A stretch of DNA of 64,000 nt from Denitromonas iodatirespirans. GTDB lineage: Bacteria; Pseudomonadota; Gammaproteobacteria; Burkholderiales; Rhodocyclaceae. The stretch spans positions 124,001 through 188,000 of the forward strand of contig NZ_JAEKFT010000004.1 in assembly GCF_018524365.1 (NCBI RefSeq), given 5' to 3'. Made by a program: the position numbers and the translations under genes. The notes beneath the pieces are model-generated. The model was given only the letters and a program-made list of their open reading frames with translations, did no database searches and was not told the origin of the DNA. Below, piece by piece: positions 44,869 through 57,058 of this stretch; within the stretch, counting starts at the first letter, position 1, and every line of letters begins with the position of its first letter.

Positions 44869-45753
44869 ATGGCGGGCGACTTTCATCTCGAAGCCGGTTG
44901 CATCCGGCGGCACTTCGACGCCGCCGCCGACAGCTACGACGGCGTCGATGCGCTGGCACGCGCTGTCGCGCAGCAGATGGACGAGCGCCTCGAAGGCATC
45001 CTCCACCAGCCCGACGCCATTCTCGATCTGGGCTGCGGCACCGGCCGCGACCTGCGCCGGCTTGCCGAGCGCTACCCCAAGGCGCTGCGCATCGGGGCCG
45101 ACATCGCGCCGGCCATGCTGCGCAAGGCGACCCCACCGGTCGGCCGCGTCCAGCGCCTGCTCGGGCGCGGTAGCCGGCCACAGCTCGCGGCCGCCGACGC
45201 TGCCGCCCTGCCCTTTGCCCACGGCCGCTTCGACATGCTGTGGTCGAACCTGATGCTCAACTGGCTCGACGACCCGGCCCCGGCCCTCAAGGAAATGGCG
45301 CGGGTGATGAAGGTCGGCGGCATGTTGATGTTCGCCACCCTCGGCCCCGACACCTTGCGCGAGCTGCGCGACGCCTTCGCCGATGCCGAGGGCCAGCGCG
45401 TGCACCGCTTCATCGACATGCACGACATCGGCGACGCCTTGGTGGCGGCCGGTTTCAGCGATCCGGTGATGGACATGGACCGGCTGACCCTGACCTACAC
45501 CGATCTCGACAGCCTGTTCGCCGACCTGCGCCAATCCGGCAGCGCCAACGCCAGCGCAGCGCGCCCGCGCGGCCTGAGCGGAAAATCCGCCTGGCAACGG
45601 GCACGCGCGCGCTATGAGGCGCGCCGAACCGATGGCCGGCTGCCGGCCACCTTCGAGATCGTCTACGGCCACGCCTGGAAGCCCGAACCGCGCACCACCG
45701 CCGACGGCCACGCGATCGTCCATTTCCAGCCGCGCCGGGGCGGGCCGCGATGA
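44869..45753 (+). CDS. bioC: Malonyl-ACP O-methyltransferase
   Basis: 294 residues. SAM motif I is ILDLGCGTGRDLRRLAERYP; RRHFDAAADSYDG opens the protein and WSNLMLNWLDDPAPAL is the BioC-type block. Starts pimelate synthesis by disguising malonyl-ACP. Seven bases after bioB, which supports the role. Confidence 0.9.
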   Translation: MAGDFHLEAGCIRRHFDAAADSYDGVDALARAVAQQMDERLEGILHQPDAILDLGCGTGRDLRRLAERYPKALRIGADIAPAMLRKATPPVGRVQRLLGRGSRPQLAAADAAALPFAHGRFDMLWSNLMLNWLDDPAPALKEMARVMKVGGMLMFATLGPDTLRELRDAFADAEGQRVHRFIDMHDIGDALVAAGFSDPVMDMDRLTLTYTDLDSLFADLRQSGSANASAARPRGLSGKSAWQRARARYEARRTDGRLPATFEIVYGHAWKPEPRTTADGHAIVHFQPRRGGPR

Positions 45754-46392
45754 GCCTTGGACCCGTGTGGCTGTTCGATCTGGACGATACGCTGCACACC
45801 GCCAGCGCGCACATCTTTCCGCACATCAACCGCAGCATGACCGAGTACATCATGCGTCATCTGGCGGTGGATGAAGGCGAGGCCAACGCGTTGCGCACCT
45901 GCTACTGGCACCGCTACGGCGCCACGCTGCTGGGCCTGATGCGCCATCACGGCACCGACGCCGCCCATTTCCTGCGCGAGACGCACCGCTTCGACCGGCT
46001 GCATGATCTGGTGGTCTTCGACCGCGCCCTGCGCCATGGCCTCAGGCGCCTGCCGGGGCGGAAGATCGTGTTCTCGAACGGGCCGGCCGACTATGCCAAC
46101 GCGGTGCTGAGCATCATGGGGATTCGACATGCGTTCGATCGCGTGTTCGCCATCGAGCAGATGCGCCTGCAGCCCAAGCCCGGCCATCGCGCCTTCCGCC
46201 ACCTGCTGGCCGACCATCGCCTGCAGCCGTCGCGCTGCATTCTGGTCGAAGACAGTCTGGCCAATCTCAAGGCGGCCAAGCGCCTCGGCATGCGCACGGT
46301 GTGGATCAGCCGCGCCAGCGGCCGGCCAGCCTATGTCGATGTGAAGTTGCCGAGCGTACTGGCGCTGCCGCGCGCCGTCGGACGGCTCGGTA

Positions 46393-46403
<11 letters not shown>
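45750..46403 (+). CDS. HAD-superfamily pyrimidine 5'-nucleotidase
   Basis: 217 residues. HAD motif I FDLDDTLH, motif II VFSNGP, conserved lysine in RLQPKPGHRAF and motif III VEDSLANLKAAK. The SDT1/pyrimidine-nucleotidase subfamily is inferred from the HINRSMTEYIMRHL segment. Overlaps bioC by four bases (ATGA). Confidence 0.85.
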
Positions 46404-47994
<1,591 letters not shown>

Positions 47995-48013
47995 TCAACC
48001 TCCCTGAGCGGGA

Positions 48014-48069
48014 GCCCTGCCGTTCAGGCAGGGCGTTCAGCCCCCGGCTTTCTCCCCTTTGGCCGGGGG
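48014..48069. repeat. Two tandem hairpins between hemB and engB
   Basis: GCCCTGCC-GTTCA-GGCAGGGC (48014-48034) and CCCCCGGC / GCCGGGGG (48041-48069), the latter followed on the plus strand by TTTATTTTT. No plus-strand gene needs this terminator. It may terminate engB on the minus strand or be a remnant of a mobile-element end. Confidence 0.55.
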
Positions 48070-48070
48070 T

Positions 48071-48703
48071 TTATTTTTCACCCTCGCCTTCGGTAGCGTC
48101 CATTGCCGGCAGGGCTTCCAGCCATTGGCCGACGACCTGCTCCACCTCGTCGATTCCGGTCTTCTTGAGACTCGAAAACATCTGCACGCTGACCGCCTCG
48201 CCCCACTCGGCCAGCGCCTTGCGCGTCGCCGCGAGGGTCTTCGCCGCTTCACTGCGGGTGAGCTTGTCGCTCTTGGTCAGCAACACGTGCACCGGTCGGC
48301 CGCTCGGGGCAAACCAGTCGAGCATCTGCCGGTCGAGCGGCGTCAGGGGGCGGCGTGAATCCATGATCAGCACCAGACCGATCAGATTCGGACGCTCACG
48401 CAGATAATTCTCCAGCAACCCTTGCCACTGCCGGCGGATCTTCTCCGGCACCTCGGCATACCCGTAGCCCGGCAAGTCGACCATCACCGCACCGCAGCGC
48501 AAGCGGAAGAAATTGATCAGCTGGGTACGGCCGGGCGTCTTGGAGACGAAGGCCAGACGCGTATGCGCCGCCAGCGTGTTGATGGCGCTGGACTTTCCCG
48601 CATTGGAGCGCCCCGCAAAGGCGATCTCGGCGCCGTTCGGGGGCGGAAGGCCGCGGGGTTCGGCAACGGAAATTTCAAATGCGGCGTGACGGAAGAGGGA
48701 CAT
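48071..48703 (-). CDS. engB: Ribosome biogenesis GTPase EngB (YsxC/YihA)
   Basis: 210 residues. G1 [16 protein letters not shown]2 [13 protein letters not shown]3 [13 protein letters not shown]4 [11 protein letters not shown]5 MFSSLKKTG. Start at 48703 (MSLFRHAAF). Divergent from the cytochrome c gene. Confidence 0.95.
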   Translation of the reverse strand: MSLFRHAAFEISVAEPRGLPPPNGAEIAFAGRSNAGKSSAINTLAAHTRLAFVSKTPGRTQLINFFRLRCGAVMVDLPGYGYAEVPEKIRRQWQGLLENYLRERPNLIGLVLIMDSRRPLTPLDRQMLDWFAPSGRPVHVLLTKSDKLTRSEAAKTLAATRKALAEWGEAVSVQMFSSLKKTGIDEVEQVVGQWLEALPAMDATEGEGEK

Positions 48704-48816
48704 TCGGTGGGCGACTCGGGGAAATGGGGCGGGTGTTGCGTCGCGCAAACCCGGCAAGCTGTTATAGAATATCAGGATTTGAACCACCGACCACGGCACC
48801 CGAGGACATCAAGATC

Positions 48817-49443
48817 ATGCTGAAGCGTTCCCTGCTGCTTTCCCTTTTTCTGGCCGCCGGTAGTGTTCAGGCCGAACAACAAGCTCCCGATCTGGAAAAA
48901 GGCAAGGCGACGGCCGAGGGCATCTGTGCCGGCTGTCACAACCCTGACGGCAACAGCCAGTTGTCTGCCAACCCGAAGCTGGCTGGCCAGATTCCGGAAT
49001 ACTTGGCCAAGCAACTCCATGAATTCCAGTCGACCGACGGCAAACCGCCGGTCCGCGTCAACGCCGTCATGAACGGCATGGCCGCCGCCCTGACCCCGGA
49101 AGACATCGTCAACGTCTCCCACTACTTCGGCAGCCAGACGCTTCAACCCGCCGTGGCCAAGAACGGAGCGACCGTCGAGTGGGGCCAGAAGCTGTGGCGC
49201 GCCGGCGATGCCTCCAAGGGCCTGCCCGCCTGTGCCGCCTGCCATGGCCCGGCCGGCAAAGGCCTGCCGGTCCAGTTCCCGCGCCTGTCCGGCCAGTTTG
49301 TCGAGTACACCGTGGCTCAGCTCAAGGCCTTCCGTGCCGAAGAGCGCACCAACGACCCGAACAAGATGATGCGGATGATCGCGCTCAAGATGACCGACAA
49401 GGAAATCGAGGCCGTCGCGGACTACATCGCCGGGCTGCGCTAA
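48817..49443 (+). CDS. Diheme cytochrome c (c4 type)
   Basis: 208 residues with signal peptide MLKRSLLLSLFLAAGSVQA. Two heme motifs, CAGCH and CAACH, each in a c-type domain, with methionine ligands likely in NGMAAALTPED and NKMMRMIALKMTD. Periplasmic electron carrier toward terminal oxidases. Confidence 0.92.
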   Translation: MLKRSLLLSLFLAAGSVQAEQQAPDLEKGKATAEGICAGCHNPDGNSQLSANPKLAGQIPEYLAKQLHEFQSTDGKPPVRVNAVMNGMAAALTPEDIVNVSHYFGSQTLQPAVAKNGATVEWGQKLWRAGDASKGLPACAACHGPAGKGLPVQFPRLSGQFVEYTVAQLKAFRAEERTNDPNKMMRMIALKMTDKEIEAVADYIAGLR

Positions 49444-49471
49444 GCCGAATTAAGCGTAATCGCAGTGCAAG

Positions 49472-49503
49472 AAAAAGGGAGGTGACATGTCACCTCCCTT
49501 TTT
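49472..49503 (+). terminator. Bidirectional rho-independent terminator
   Basis: GGGAGGTGACATGTCACCTCCC palindrome flanked by A5 and T5, between the cytochrome gene and the convergent ferritin-like gene. Works for both strands. Confidence 0.9.
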
Positions 49504-49572
49504 CTTGGCGGCCCGGATCAAGCGCCGGTTCGCCGGCGGCTTCGCCGCTCGTGGCGCGTCGCGCAGGCAGCC

Positions 49573-50403
49573 TCAGGTCCGACCGCCAGGTCGCGGTGCC
49601 GAGAGCACGACGAGTTCCGCCTCGCTGAAACCGGCACGTCGCCGCGCCGGCAGATTGAGCGGCGGCTTGGGCCAAGGCGCGTTGAATTGTGCGATCAAGT
49701 TCAGATAGGTCGCCTCCGGCGCCAGGCCTTCGAGGCGGCAGAAGTAGCGGAACCAGTGGTCTCCCAGCGCCACATGGCCGACCTCGTCGCGCAGGATGAT
49801 GTCCAGCACCCGGCAGGTGGCCTCGTCACCGATGGCCCGCAGCTTGTCCATGATCGGCGGCGTTGCGTCCAGACCTCGGGCCTCCAGCACGCGCGGCACC
49901 AATGCCATGCGCGCCAGCGGATCGTCGGCGGTCTGAACCGTCATCTCCCACAAACCGTTGTGCGCGGCAAACGCACCGTAGTCGGAGCCCAGGGCCTGCA
50001 GGCGCTCGCGCACCAGCAGGAAATGCGTTGCCTCTTCGGCAGCCACATCGACCCACCCCCGGTAGAAGGCCTCAGGCAGATTACGGAAACGGTAAGCGCA
50101 GTCGAGCGCGAGGTTGATCGCGTTGAATTCGATATGGGCGATGGCATGGAGCAAGGCGGCATGACCATCCGGACTGCCCGGTCGGCGCTTGCGCAGCTTG
50201 TTTGGCGCCACCAGCTCGGGGCGCAGCGGACGACCGCAGTCGACGATCGGCTCGGGCGGCGACGCGTCGCCGAGGCATAAACGCCCGCCGTCGAACGCGG
50301 CCTTGAGCGCATGCACGCGCTCGCACTTCTCTTCGCTGTCGCAGGCCAGCAGCGCGCCGCGCACGGCGTCGAACAGCGACGCCGGCGCCTGGCCAGAGGG
50401 CAT
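49573..50403 (-). CDS. DUF455 ferritin-like protein
   Basis: 276 residues. Ferritin-like helices with metal-binding pattern: HIEFNAINLALD, VAAEEATHFLLVRERL and RDEVGHVALGDHWF. Function unknown; relatives of MiaE-like di-iron proteins. ATG overlaps the ffh stop by one base (TGATG). Confidence 0.88.
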   Translation of the reverse strand: MPSGQAPASLFDAVRGALLACDSEEKCERVHALKAAFDGGRLCLGDASPPEPIVDCGRPLRPELVAPNKLRKRRPGSPDGHAALLHAIAHIEFNAINLALDCAYRFRNLPEAFYRGWVDVAAEEATHFLLVRERLQALGSDYGAFAAHNGLWEMTVQTADDPLARMALVPRVLEARGLDATPPIMDKLRAIGDEATCRVLDIILRDEVGHVALGDHWFRYFCRLEGLAPEATYLNLIAQFNAPWPKPPLNLPARRRAGFSEAELVVLSAPRPGGRT

Positions 50404-51761
50404 CACCGCATCATGCCCGGCAGCATCCCCTTCATGCCGCGCATCATCTTGGCCATGCCGCCCTTGGAGAATTGCTTCATCACCTTTTGCGTCTGCTCGA
50501 ATTGCTTGAGCAGACGATTGACTTCCTGCACCGACACTCCGGCTCCGGCGGCGATACGCCGCTTGCGCGAGGCCTTGAGAAGCTCGGGCTTTGCCCGCTC
50601 GAGCGGGGTCATGGAATTGATGATGCCTTCGACCCGACCGACCATCTTCTCCTCAGCGCCGCCCTGCAACTGGCTAGCCGCTTGGGCAAACTGCGCGGGG
50701 AGCTTGTCCATCATCGAACTCAGCCCGCCCATTTTGCGCATCTGGCCGATCTGCTCCTTGAAGTCGTTGAGGTCAAAGCCTTTGCCGGTCTTGAGCTTCT
50801 GGGCAAAGGCCTTGGCCTTTTCCTCGTCGACATTGCGCCGCGCGTCCTCGACCAGGCCCATGATGTCGCCCATGCCGAGAATCCGAGACGCCATGCGCTC
50901 GGGGAAGAACTCTTCCAGCCCGTCGAGCTTTTCGCCCACACCGGCAAACTTGATCGGCTTGCCGGTGACATGGCGCACCGACAGGGCCGCACCGCCGCGC
51001 GAGTCGCCGTCGAGTTTGGTGAGCACAACGCCGGTCAGGGGCAAGGCCTCGTTGAAGGCCGCCGCGGTATTGACCGCGTCCTGGCCCAGCATGGCATCGA
51101 CCACGAACAGGGTTTCGACCGGCCGGATGGCGGCATGCAGGGCCTTGATCTCGGCCATCATCGCCTCATCGATGGCCAAGCGGCCCGCCGTGTCGACCAG
51201 CAACACATCGATGAAATGCTTGCGGGCATAGTCCAGCGCCGCCAGCGCGATATCGACCGGCTTCTGGGAAATGTCGGAGGGGAAGAACTCGACACCGGCC
51301 TGCCCGGCCACGGTCTTCAACTGCTCGATGGCGGCCGGGCGATAGACGTCGGCCGACACCACCAGCACCTTTTTCTTCTTGCGCTCGCGCAGCAGCTTGC
51401 CCAACTTGCCGGTGGTAGTGGTCTTGCCGGCGCCTTGCAAACCGGCCATCAGCACCACCGCAGGCGGCTGGGCGGCCAGATCCAGGCCTTCGTTCTTCTG
51501 ACCCATCAGCGCGCACAACTCGTCGTGCACCACACCGACCAGGGCCTGCCCCGGCGTGAGCGAGCCGATCACCGCCTGACCGACCGCCTTCTCGCGCACC
51601 CGGGCAACGAAGTCCTTCACCACGGGCAGTGCCACGTCGGCTTCGAGCAAGGCCATGCGCACCTCGCGCATCGCCTCCTGGATGTTGTCTTCGGTCAGCC
51701 GGGCATGGCCGCGAATGGTTTTGACGACCTTGGAAAGCCGTGTGGTCAAATTGTCGAGCAT
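50403..51761 (-). CDS. ffh: Signal recognition particle protein Ffh
   Basis: 452 residues. N domain, GTPase G1 GLQGAGKTTTTGKL, VDTAGRLAIDEAMM and TKLDGDSRGGAAL, then a methionine-rich M domain ending KMMRGMKGMLPGMMR. Targets membrane proteins with 4.5S RNA. Start MLDNLTTRLSK at 51761. Confidence 0.97.
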   Translation of the reverse strand: MLDNLTTRLSKVVKTIRGHARLTEDNIQEAMREVRMALLEADVALPVVKDFVARVREKAVGQAVIGSLTPGQALVGVVHDELCALMGQKNEGLDLAAQPPAVVLMAGLQGAGKTTTTGKLGKLLRERKKKKVLVVSADVYRPAAIEQLKTVAGQAGVEFFPSDISQKPVDIALAALDYARKHFIDVLLVDTAGRLAIDEAMMAEIKALHAAIRPVETLFVVDAMLGQDAVNTAAAFNEALPLTGVVLTKLDGDSRGGAALSVRHVTGKPIKFAGVGEKLDGLEEFFPERMASRILGMGDIMGLVEDARRNVDEEKAKAFAQKLKTGKGFDLNDFKEQIGQMRKMGGLSSMMDKLPAQFAQAASQLQGGAEEKMVGRVEGIINSMTPLERAKPELLKASRKRRIAAGAGVSVQEVNRLLKQFEQTQKVMKQFSKGGMAKMMRGMKGMLPGMMR

Positions 51762-51798
51762 GATGGTCCGGAAATCTGGCTTGGAGTAAACTTGCGGG

Positions 51799-52626
51799 AT
51801 GCCATCGATTCTACTGCATCTGCTGCCCGCCTCCATGTATGCCGCGCTCGGCGTGCATTTCTGGCGCACCCGTTGGCATCCTTCCGGCGACATGCCGCGC
51901 CGCGGCCTGTCGCGCTGGGAACGGATTGCACTGCTGCTCGCCCTGGTGACGCATGGTGTCGTCCTCCACAGCGAGCTGTTTCCCGGAAAGGGCATGCATT
52001 TCGGGTTCGGCACGGCGCTCTCGCTGATGGTGTGGCTGGCAGTGCTGTTCTACTGGATCGAGAATTTCTTCTCCCGGCTCGACGGCCTTCAGACCTTCGT
52101 CATGCCGGCCGCGGCGGTCAGCGCACTGTTGCCGGGGCTTTTCCCGCCGCCGCATCTGCTCGATAAGGCCGGCTCGCCCGCCTTTCGCGCGCATTTCATC
52201 GTCGCCATGCTGGCCTACAGCTTGTTCACGTTGGCCACCTTGCACGCACTGTTGATGGCCATCGCCGAAAAGCGCCTGCATAGCGCCCGCCTGTCCAACG
52301 CCTTCGCCTCGCTGCCGCCGCTGCTGACCATGGAGCATTTGCTGTTCCGCCTGATCCGCATCGCCTTCGTGCTGCTCACCCTGACGCTGATCTCCGGCGT
52401 GGTGTTTTCCGAAGAACTGTTCGGCAAAGCGTTTTCGGTGGATCACAAGACCATCTTCGCAGCCATCTCCTGGCTGCTGTTCGGCGCCCTGTTGGTGGGT
52501 CGGCGGCTGTGGGGCTGGCGCGGCAAGCTGGCCCAGCGCTGGACCATTGCCGGCTTCGCCGCCCTGATGCTGGCTTATGTCGGCAGCCGCTTCGTGCTGG
52601 AAGTCCTGCTGCAGCGCGCGAGCTGA
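51799..52626 (+). CDS. CcsA/YpjD-like cytochrome c assembly family membrane protein
   Basis: 275 residues, about eight helices. Heme-handling landmarks: LVTHGVVLHSEL, MHFGFGTALSLMVWLAVLFY and VDHKTIFAAISWLLFGALL with conserved histidines. Usually divergent from ffh in betaproteobacteria. Its direct role in cytochrome maturation is unproven. Confidence 0.88.
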   Translation: MPSILLHLLPASMYAALGVHFWRTRWHPSGDMPRRGLSRWERIALLLALVTHGVVLHSELFPGKGMHFGFGTALSLMVWLAVLFYWIENFFSRLDGLQTFVMPAAAVSALLPGLFPPPHLLDKAGSPAFRAHFIVAMLAYSLFTLATLHALLMAIAEKRLHSARLSNAFASLPPLLTMEHLLFRLIRIAFVLLTLTLISGVVFSEELFGKAFSVDHKTIFAAISWLLFGALLVGRRLWGWRGKLAQRWTIAGFAALMLAYVGSRFVLEVLLQRAS

Positions 52627-52693
52627 GGTCCTTGCCTTGACATCGTTCCGGCGCGCCGGAATACTCGATTCACCCCGTCCCTCCTAGCAGGCC

Positions 52694-53962
52694 GTGTCCG
52701 ACATTCCCTTATCGGTGCAGATTGCTGCACTTGCCTTGCTGTTGGTGTTTTCCGGCCTGTTCTCGATGGCGGAGACGACCATGATGGTCGCCAATCGCTA
52801 CCGCCTCAAAGCCTTGGCGTCCAGCGGCCACCGCGGCGCCGTCTTGGCGCTGAATCTGTTGGGCCAGACCGAAAAGCTGCTCGGCGTCATCCTGCTGTTC
52901 AACAACCTGGTCAATGCCGCCGCGGCAACGCTGGTGAGCGTCATCACCATCGCGCTGTTCGGCGAAGAGCGCTGGGCGCTGGGACTCGGGACGCTGGCGG
53001 TCACCTTCATGATCCTGGTGTTCTCCGAGATCACCCCAAAGGTCATCGGCGCCCGCTATGCCGACCGCCTGGCGGTGATCTATGCCTTTCCGCTCACCTT
53101 CTTGCTGCGCGCCTCCTACTTTGCGGTCTGGTTCGTCAATCTGTTCGTGGCCGTGTTGCTCCGCGCGCTGCGGCTCCATCCGCAGGGTGGGGATGGCCCG
53201 TCGCACCTGTCGGCGGAGGAATTGCGCAGCATGGTGCTGGAAGCCGGCCATGTGATCCCGTCAAAGCACCGCAGCATCCTGCTGAACATGTTCGAGCTCG
53301 AAGACATCACGGTGGAAGACGTGATGACGCCGCGCGGCGCCATCGAAGGCATCGACCTGTCCGATCCGATCGACGAAATCCGCCAGCAACTGGCCACCAG
53401 CTACCACACCCGCCTGCCGGTCTTCGACGGCGAAGCGGACAACGTGGTCGGCATCCTTCATCTGCGGCGCATGCTCAGCCACACGCTGGAGGACGAGCTG
53501 GACCACGACGTCTTGCGCAAGATGGCCACCAAGACCTATTTCATCCCGGCCGACACACCGGTGTACTCGCAGCTCCAGTTCTTCCAGGAGAACAAGCAGC
53601 GCATGGGCCTGGTGGTCGACGAATACGGCGAATTGCTCGGTCTGGTCACGGTCGAAGACATCATCGAGGAGATGATCGGCAAGTTCACGACCAGCGCCCC
53701 TGCCGGCGGCGATCGTCTGGCCTGGCATGCCAACGACAGCGTGCTCGTCGATGGCGGCCACAATCTGCGCGACCTCAATCGCAAATTAGGGCTCAACCTT
53801 CCGGTAAATGGACCGAAAACAGTGAACGGGCTGATCGTTGAGTACCTCCAAGACATTCCGGAGGCCGGTCTGTCGATACGTATCGGCGATGTGCCCATCG
53901 AAGTGGTGCAAACCCAGGATCGCATGGTGAAAACCGCCCGGCTGTTCAAGCCGAGAACATAA
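52694..53962 (+). CDS. CNNM/CorB-type transporter-associated protein
   Basis: 422 residues from GTG 52694. DUF21 membrane domain (1-180; FSGLFSMAETTMMVANRYRL), two CBS domains (MTPRGAIEGIDLSD and DEYGELLGLVTVEDIIEEMI) and a C-terminal CorC/HlyC domain. Probably Mg2+ or Co2+ efflux. Confidence 0.92.
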   Translation: MSDIPLSVQIAALALLLVFSGLFSMAETTMMVANRYRLKALASSGHRGAVLALNLLGQTEKLLGVILLFNNLVNAAAATLVSVITIALFGEERWALGLGTLAVTFMILVFSEITPKVIGARYADRLAVIYAFPLTFLLRASYFAVWFVNLFVAVLLRALRLHPQGGDGPSHLSAEELRSMVLEAGHVIPSKHRSILLNMFELEDITVEDVMTPRGAIEGIDLSDPIDEIRQQLATSYHTRLPVFDGEADNVVGILHLRRMLSHTLEDELDHDVLRKMATKTYFIPADTPVYSQLQFFQENKQRMGLVVDEYGELLGLVTVEDIIEEMIGKFTTSAPAGGDRLAWHANDSVLVDGGHNLRDLNRKLGLNLPVNGPKTVNGLIVEYLQDIPEAGLSIRIGDVPIEVVQTQDRMVKTARLFKPRT

Positions 53963-54050
53963 AGCCAGTGCTCACAAGGGCTTGCGCCGGAAGCTTTACA
54001 AGCCACATCAAGCGATGCAACATGCTATGTCGGTTCCATAACGGGTGGTC

Positions 54051-55763
54051 ATGGCTGCAAATCCACAAATCGCACTGACGGGTCTGGCGCGCGCGCTGGT
54101 CCAGCAGAACCGCCTGACAGAAGCGGATGCCGTGGCGTGCACCGCCGAACAGCAGAACAAGGTGAACGGCTTCATCCTCGAAGCCGCCCGCCGTGGCCTG
54201 CTCAGCGAGCGGGATGTCGCCCGCTTTGCCGCCGACACCTTCGGCCACCCGGTCCTCGACATCGCGGCCCTCGATCCGAGCACCGTGCTGGCCGATGCGA
54301 TCGACCGCAAGCTGATCGCCAAGCACCATGTGCTGCCCATCGCCAAGCGCGGCAACCGTCTGACCGTCGCCCTCGCCGACCCGACCAACCTGCGTGCGCT
54401 CGACGAAATCCGCTTCCAGAGTGGTCTGTCGGTCGACCCGGTGATTGTCGAGGCCAGCAAGCTGGGCGCCGCCATCGAGAAGAATGGCGAATCCGCCAAA
54501 GAGAGCCTCGAAGCCCTGACCGGCGACGAGTTCAACATGGACATGCTGGAGCAGGACGCGCCCAGCGCCGCCGAGGACGAGGCCCAGGCGGAAGTCGATG
54601 ACGCCCCTGTCGTCCGCTTCATCCAGAAAGTGCTCATCGACGCGATAAACGAAGGGGCGTCGGATATCCACTTCGAGCCCTACGAGAAGTACTACCGCAT
54701 CCGTGTGCGTACCGACGGCACCTTGCGCGAGATCGCCCAGCCCCCACTGATTCTGCGCGAGAAGATCGCCGCCCGCATCAAGGTCATCTCCCGCCTGGAC
54801 ATCTCCGAAAAGCGCGTCCCGCAAGACGGGCGGATGAAGCTCGTGCTGTCGAAGAACAAGGCCATCGACTTCCGCGTTTCCACCTTGCCCACCATCCATG
54901 GCGAAAAGATCGTCATGCGGATCCTGGACCCATCCTCGGCCATGCTCGGCGTGGACGCGCTCGGCTACGACCCCGAACAAAAGGCCGCACTGCTGGCTGC
55001 CATCCAGCGGCCCTACGGCATGATCCTGGTGACCGGCCCGACCGGTAGCGGCAAGACCGTCTCGCTCTACACCTGCCTGAACATCCTCAACAAGGGCGAC
55101 GTCAACATCTCAACCGCCGAGGACCCCGCGGAAATCAACCTGGCCGGCATCAATCAGGTCAACGTCAACGAAAAGGCGGGGCTGACCTTCTCCAATGCCC
55201 TGCGCGCCTTCCTGCGCCAGGATCCGGACGTCATCATGGTCGGTGAGATCCGCGACCTCGAGACTTCCGAAATCTCGATCAAGGCCGCCCAGACCGGCCA
55301 CCTTGTGCTATCGACCCTGCACACCAACGACGCCCCGAGCACACTGGAGCGCCTGCGCAACATGGGTGTCGCGCCCTTCAACATCGCGTCCTCGGTCATC
55401 CTCATCACCGCCCAGCGTCTGGCGCGACGGCTGTGCAGTTGCAAGCAACCCATGGACATCCCGTACGACGTGCTGCTCGAGGCCGGTTTTTCCGAGGCCG
55501 AACTCGACGGTTCCTGGAAGCCCTACGGCCCGATCGGTTGCGACAAGTGCAAAGGCAGCGGCTACAAAGGCCGCGTGGGCATCTACCAGGTGATGCCGAT
55601 CACCGAGGACATTGCCCGTATCATCATGAACAACGGCAACTCTCTGGAGATCGCCGCCCAGGCAGAACTGGACGGCGTCGCCGATCTGCGCCGCTCCGGT
55701 CTGCGCAAGGTCAAGGCCGGCATGACATCCCTCGCCGAAGTCCTGGCCACGACCAACGAATAA
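54051..55763 (+). CDS. pilB: Type IV pilus assembly ATPase
   Basis: 570 residues. N-terminal MshE domain, Walker [14 protein letters not shown], Asp box [15 protein letters not shown], Walker B and His box ([25 protein letters not shown]) and the tetracysteine zinc motif CSCKQ / CDKCKG. Powers pilus extension. Confidence 0.97.
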   Translation: MAANPQIALTGLARALVQQNRLTEADAVACTAEQQNKVNGFILEAARRGLLSERDVARFAADTFGHPVLDIAALDPSTVLADAIDRKLIAKHHVLPIAKRGNRLTVALADPTNLRALDEIRFQSGLSVDPVIVEASKLGAAIEKNGESAKESLEALTGDEFNMDMLEQDAPSAAEDEAQAEVDDAPVVRFIQKVLIDAINEGASDIHFEPYEKYYRIRVRTDGTLREIAQPPLILREKIAARIKVISRLDISEKRVPQDGRMKLVLSKNKAIDFRVSTLPTIHGEKIVMRILDPSSAMLGVDALGYDPEQKAALLAAIQRPYGMILVTGPTGSGKTVSLYTCLNILNKGDVNISTAEDPAEINLAGINQVNVNEKAGLTFSNALRAFLRQDPDVIMVGEIRDLETSEISIKAAQTGHLVLSTLHTNDAPSTLERLRNMGVAPFNIASSVILITAQRLARRLCSCKQPMDIPYDVLLEAGFSEAELDGSWKPYGPIGCDKCKGSGYKGRVGIYQVMPITEDIARIIMNNGNSLEIAAQAELDGVADLRRSGLRKVKAGMTSLAEVLATTNE

Positions 55764-55780
55764 TTCGAGGCACACCACAC

Positions 55781-57016
55781 ATGGCAACCGCAACCCGCTC
55801 GTCCCGACGCCCGACCCACGAGATCAAGGAACACCTCTACGACTGGGAAGGCAAGGACAAGAAAGGCAAGATCGTCCGGGGCGAGGTGCGCGCCGGCGGC
55901 GAAGCCGTCGTGCAGGCCACGCTGCGCCGCCAGGGCATCCTCGTCACCAAGGTCAAGAAACGTCGCCTGGCCCGTGGGCGGCGCATCACGGACAAGGACA
56001 TCGCGCTGTTCACGCGCCAAATGGCCACCATGATGAAATCCGGCGTCCCCCTACTACAGGCCTTCGACATCGGCATCAAGGGTTCGGGCAACCCGTCACT
56101 GGGTCGCCTGCTCAACGACATCCGCAACGACGTGGAAACCGGCAGCAGCCTGTCGCAGGCCTTTCGCAAGCACCCGGTGCATTTCGACCAGTTGTTCTGC
56201 AACCTGGTCGCGGCCGGCGAGCAAGCCGGTATCCTCGACAGCCTGCTCGATCGCCTGGCCACCTACAAGGAAAAGATCCTGGCCATCAAGAGCAAGATCA
56301 AGTCGGCCTTGTTTTATCCGATTGCGGTGGTGGTGGTCGCCGCCCTCGTGATTTCCATCATGATGCTGTTCGTGATTCCCGAGTTCAAGAAGGTGTTCTC
56401 CAGCTTCGGTGCCGACTTGCCGGCCCCGACGCTGATCGTCGTCGCCATGTCCGACTTCTTTGTGGAGAACTGGTACATCGCGCTCGCGCTGATTGTGGCC
56501 CTCGTTGTCGGCCTGAGCATGGCCTACAAGCGCTCGGAGAAGGCGCAGAACACCATGGACCGGCTCATTTTGCAGTTTCCGGTGATCGGCGACGTCATTC
56601 GCAAAGCCACCATCGCCCGCTGGACACGGACCTTGTCCACCATGTTCGCGGCGGGCGTGCCACTGGTCGAAGCCTTGGACTCGGTCGGCGGCGCAGCCGG
56701 CAACCATGTGTATAAAATGGCGACCAAACAGATCCAGGCCGATGTCAGCACCGGCACCAGCTTGACGGTCGCCATGCAGGCGGTGAAGGTCTTTCCGACC
56801 ATGGTGGTACAGATGGTCTCCATCGGCGAGGAATCCGGGCAATTGGACGGGATGCTGGCCAAGGTCGCCGAGTTTTTCGAGCGCGAAGTCGATGACGCGG
56901 TTGCCGCTCTGTCCCAGCTGCTTGAACCGATCATCATGGTCTTCCTCGGCACCGTCATCGGCGGCCTCGTCGTCGCCATGTATCTGCCCATCTTCAAACT
57001 CGGCGCCGTCGTCTAA
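55781..57016 (+). CDS. pilC: Type IV pilus inner-membrane platform protein
   Basis: 411 residues. Two GspF domains with three membrane helices. FTRQMATMMKSGVPLLQAFD and RTLSTMFAAGVPLVEALDSV are the repeated family signatures. Confidence 0.97.
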   Translation: MATATRSSRRPTHEIKEHLYDWEGKDKKGKIVRGEVRAGGEAVVQATLRRQGILVTKVKKRRLARGRRITDKDIALFTRQMATMMKSGVPLLQAFDIGIKGSGNPSLGRLLNDIRNDVETGSSLSQAFRKHPVHFDQLFCNLVAAGEQAGILDSLLDRLATYKEKILAIKSKIKSALFYPIAVVVVAALVISIMMLFVIPEFKKVFSSFGADLPAPTLIVVAMSDFFVENWYIALALIVALVVGLSMAYKRSEKAQNTMDRLILQFPVIGDVIRKATIARWTRTLSTMFAAGVPLVEALDSVGGAAGNHVYKMATKQIQADVSTGTSLTVAMQAVKVFPTMVVQMVSIGEESGQLDGMLAKVAEFFEREVDDAVAALSQLLEPIIMVFLGTVIGGLVVAMYLPIFKLGAVV

Positions 57017-57058
57017 CGCTCCAGGGCGCCTCGGCCGGGCCGAGGCGCAGACGCTCCC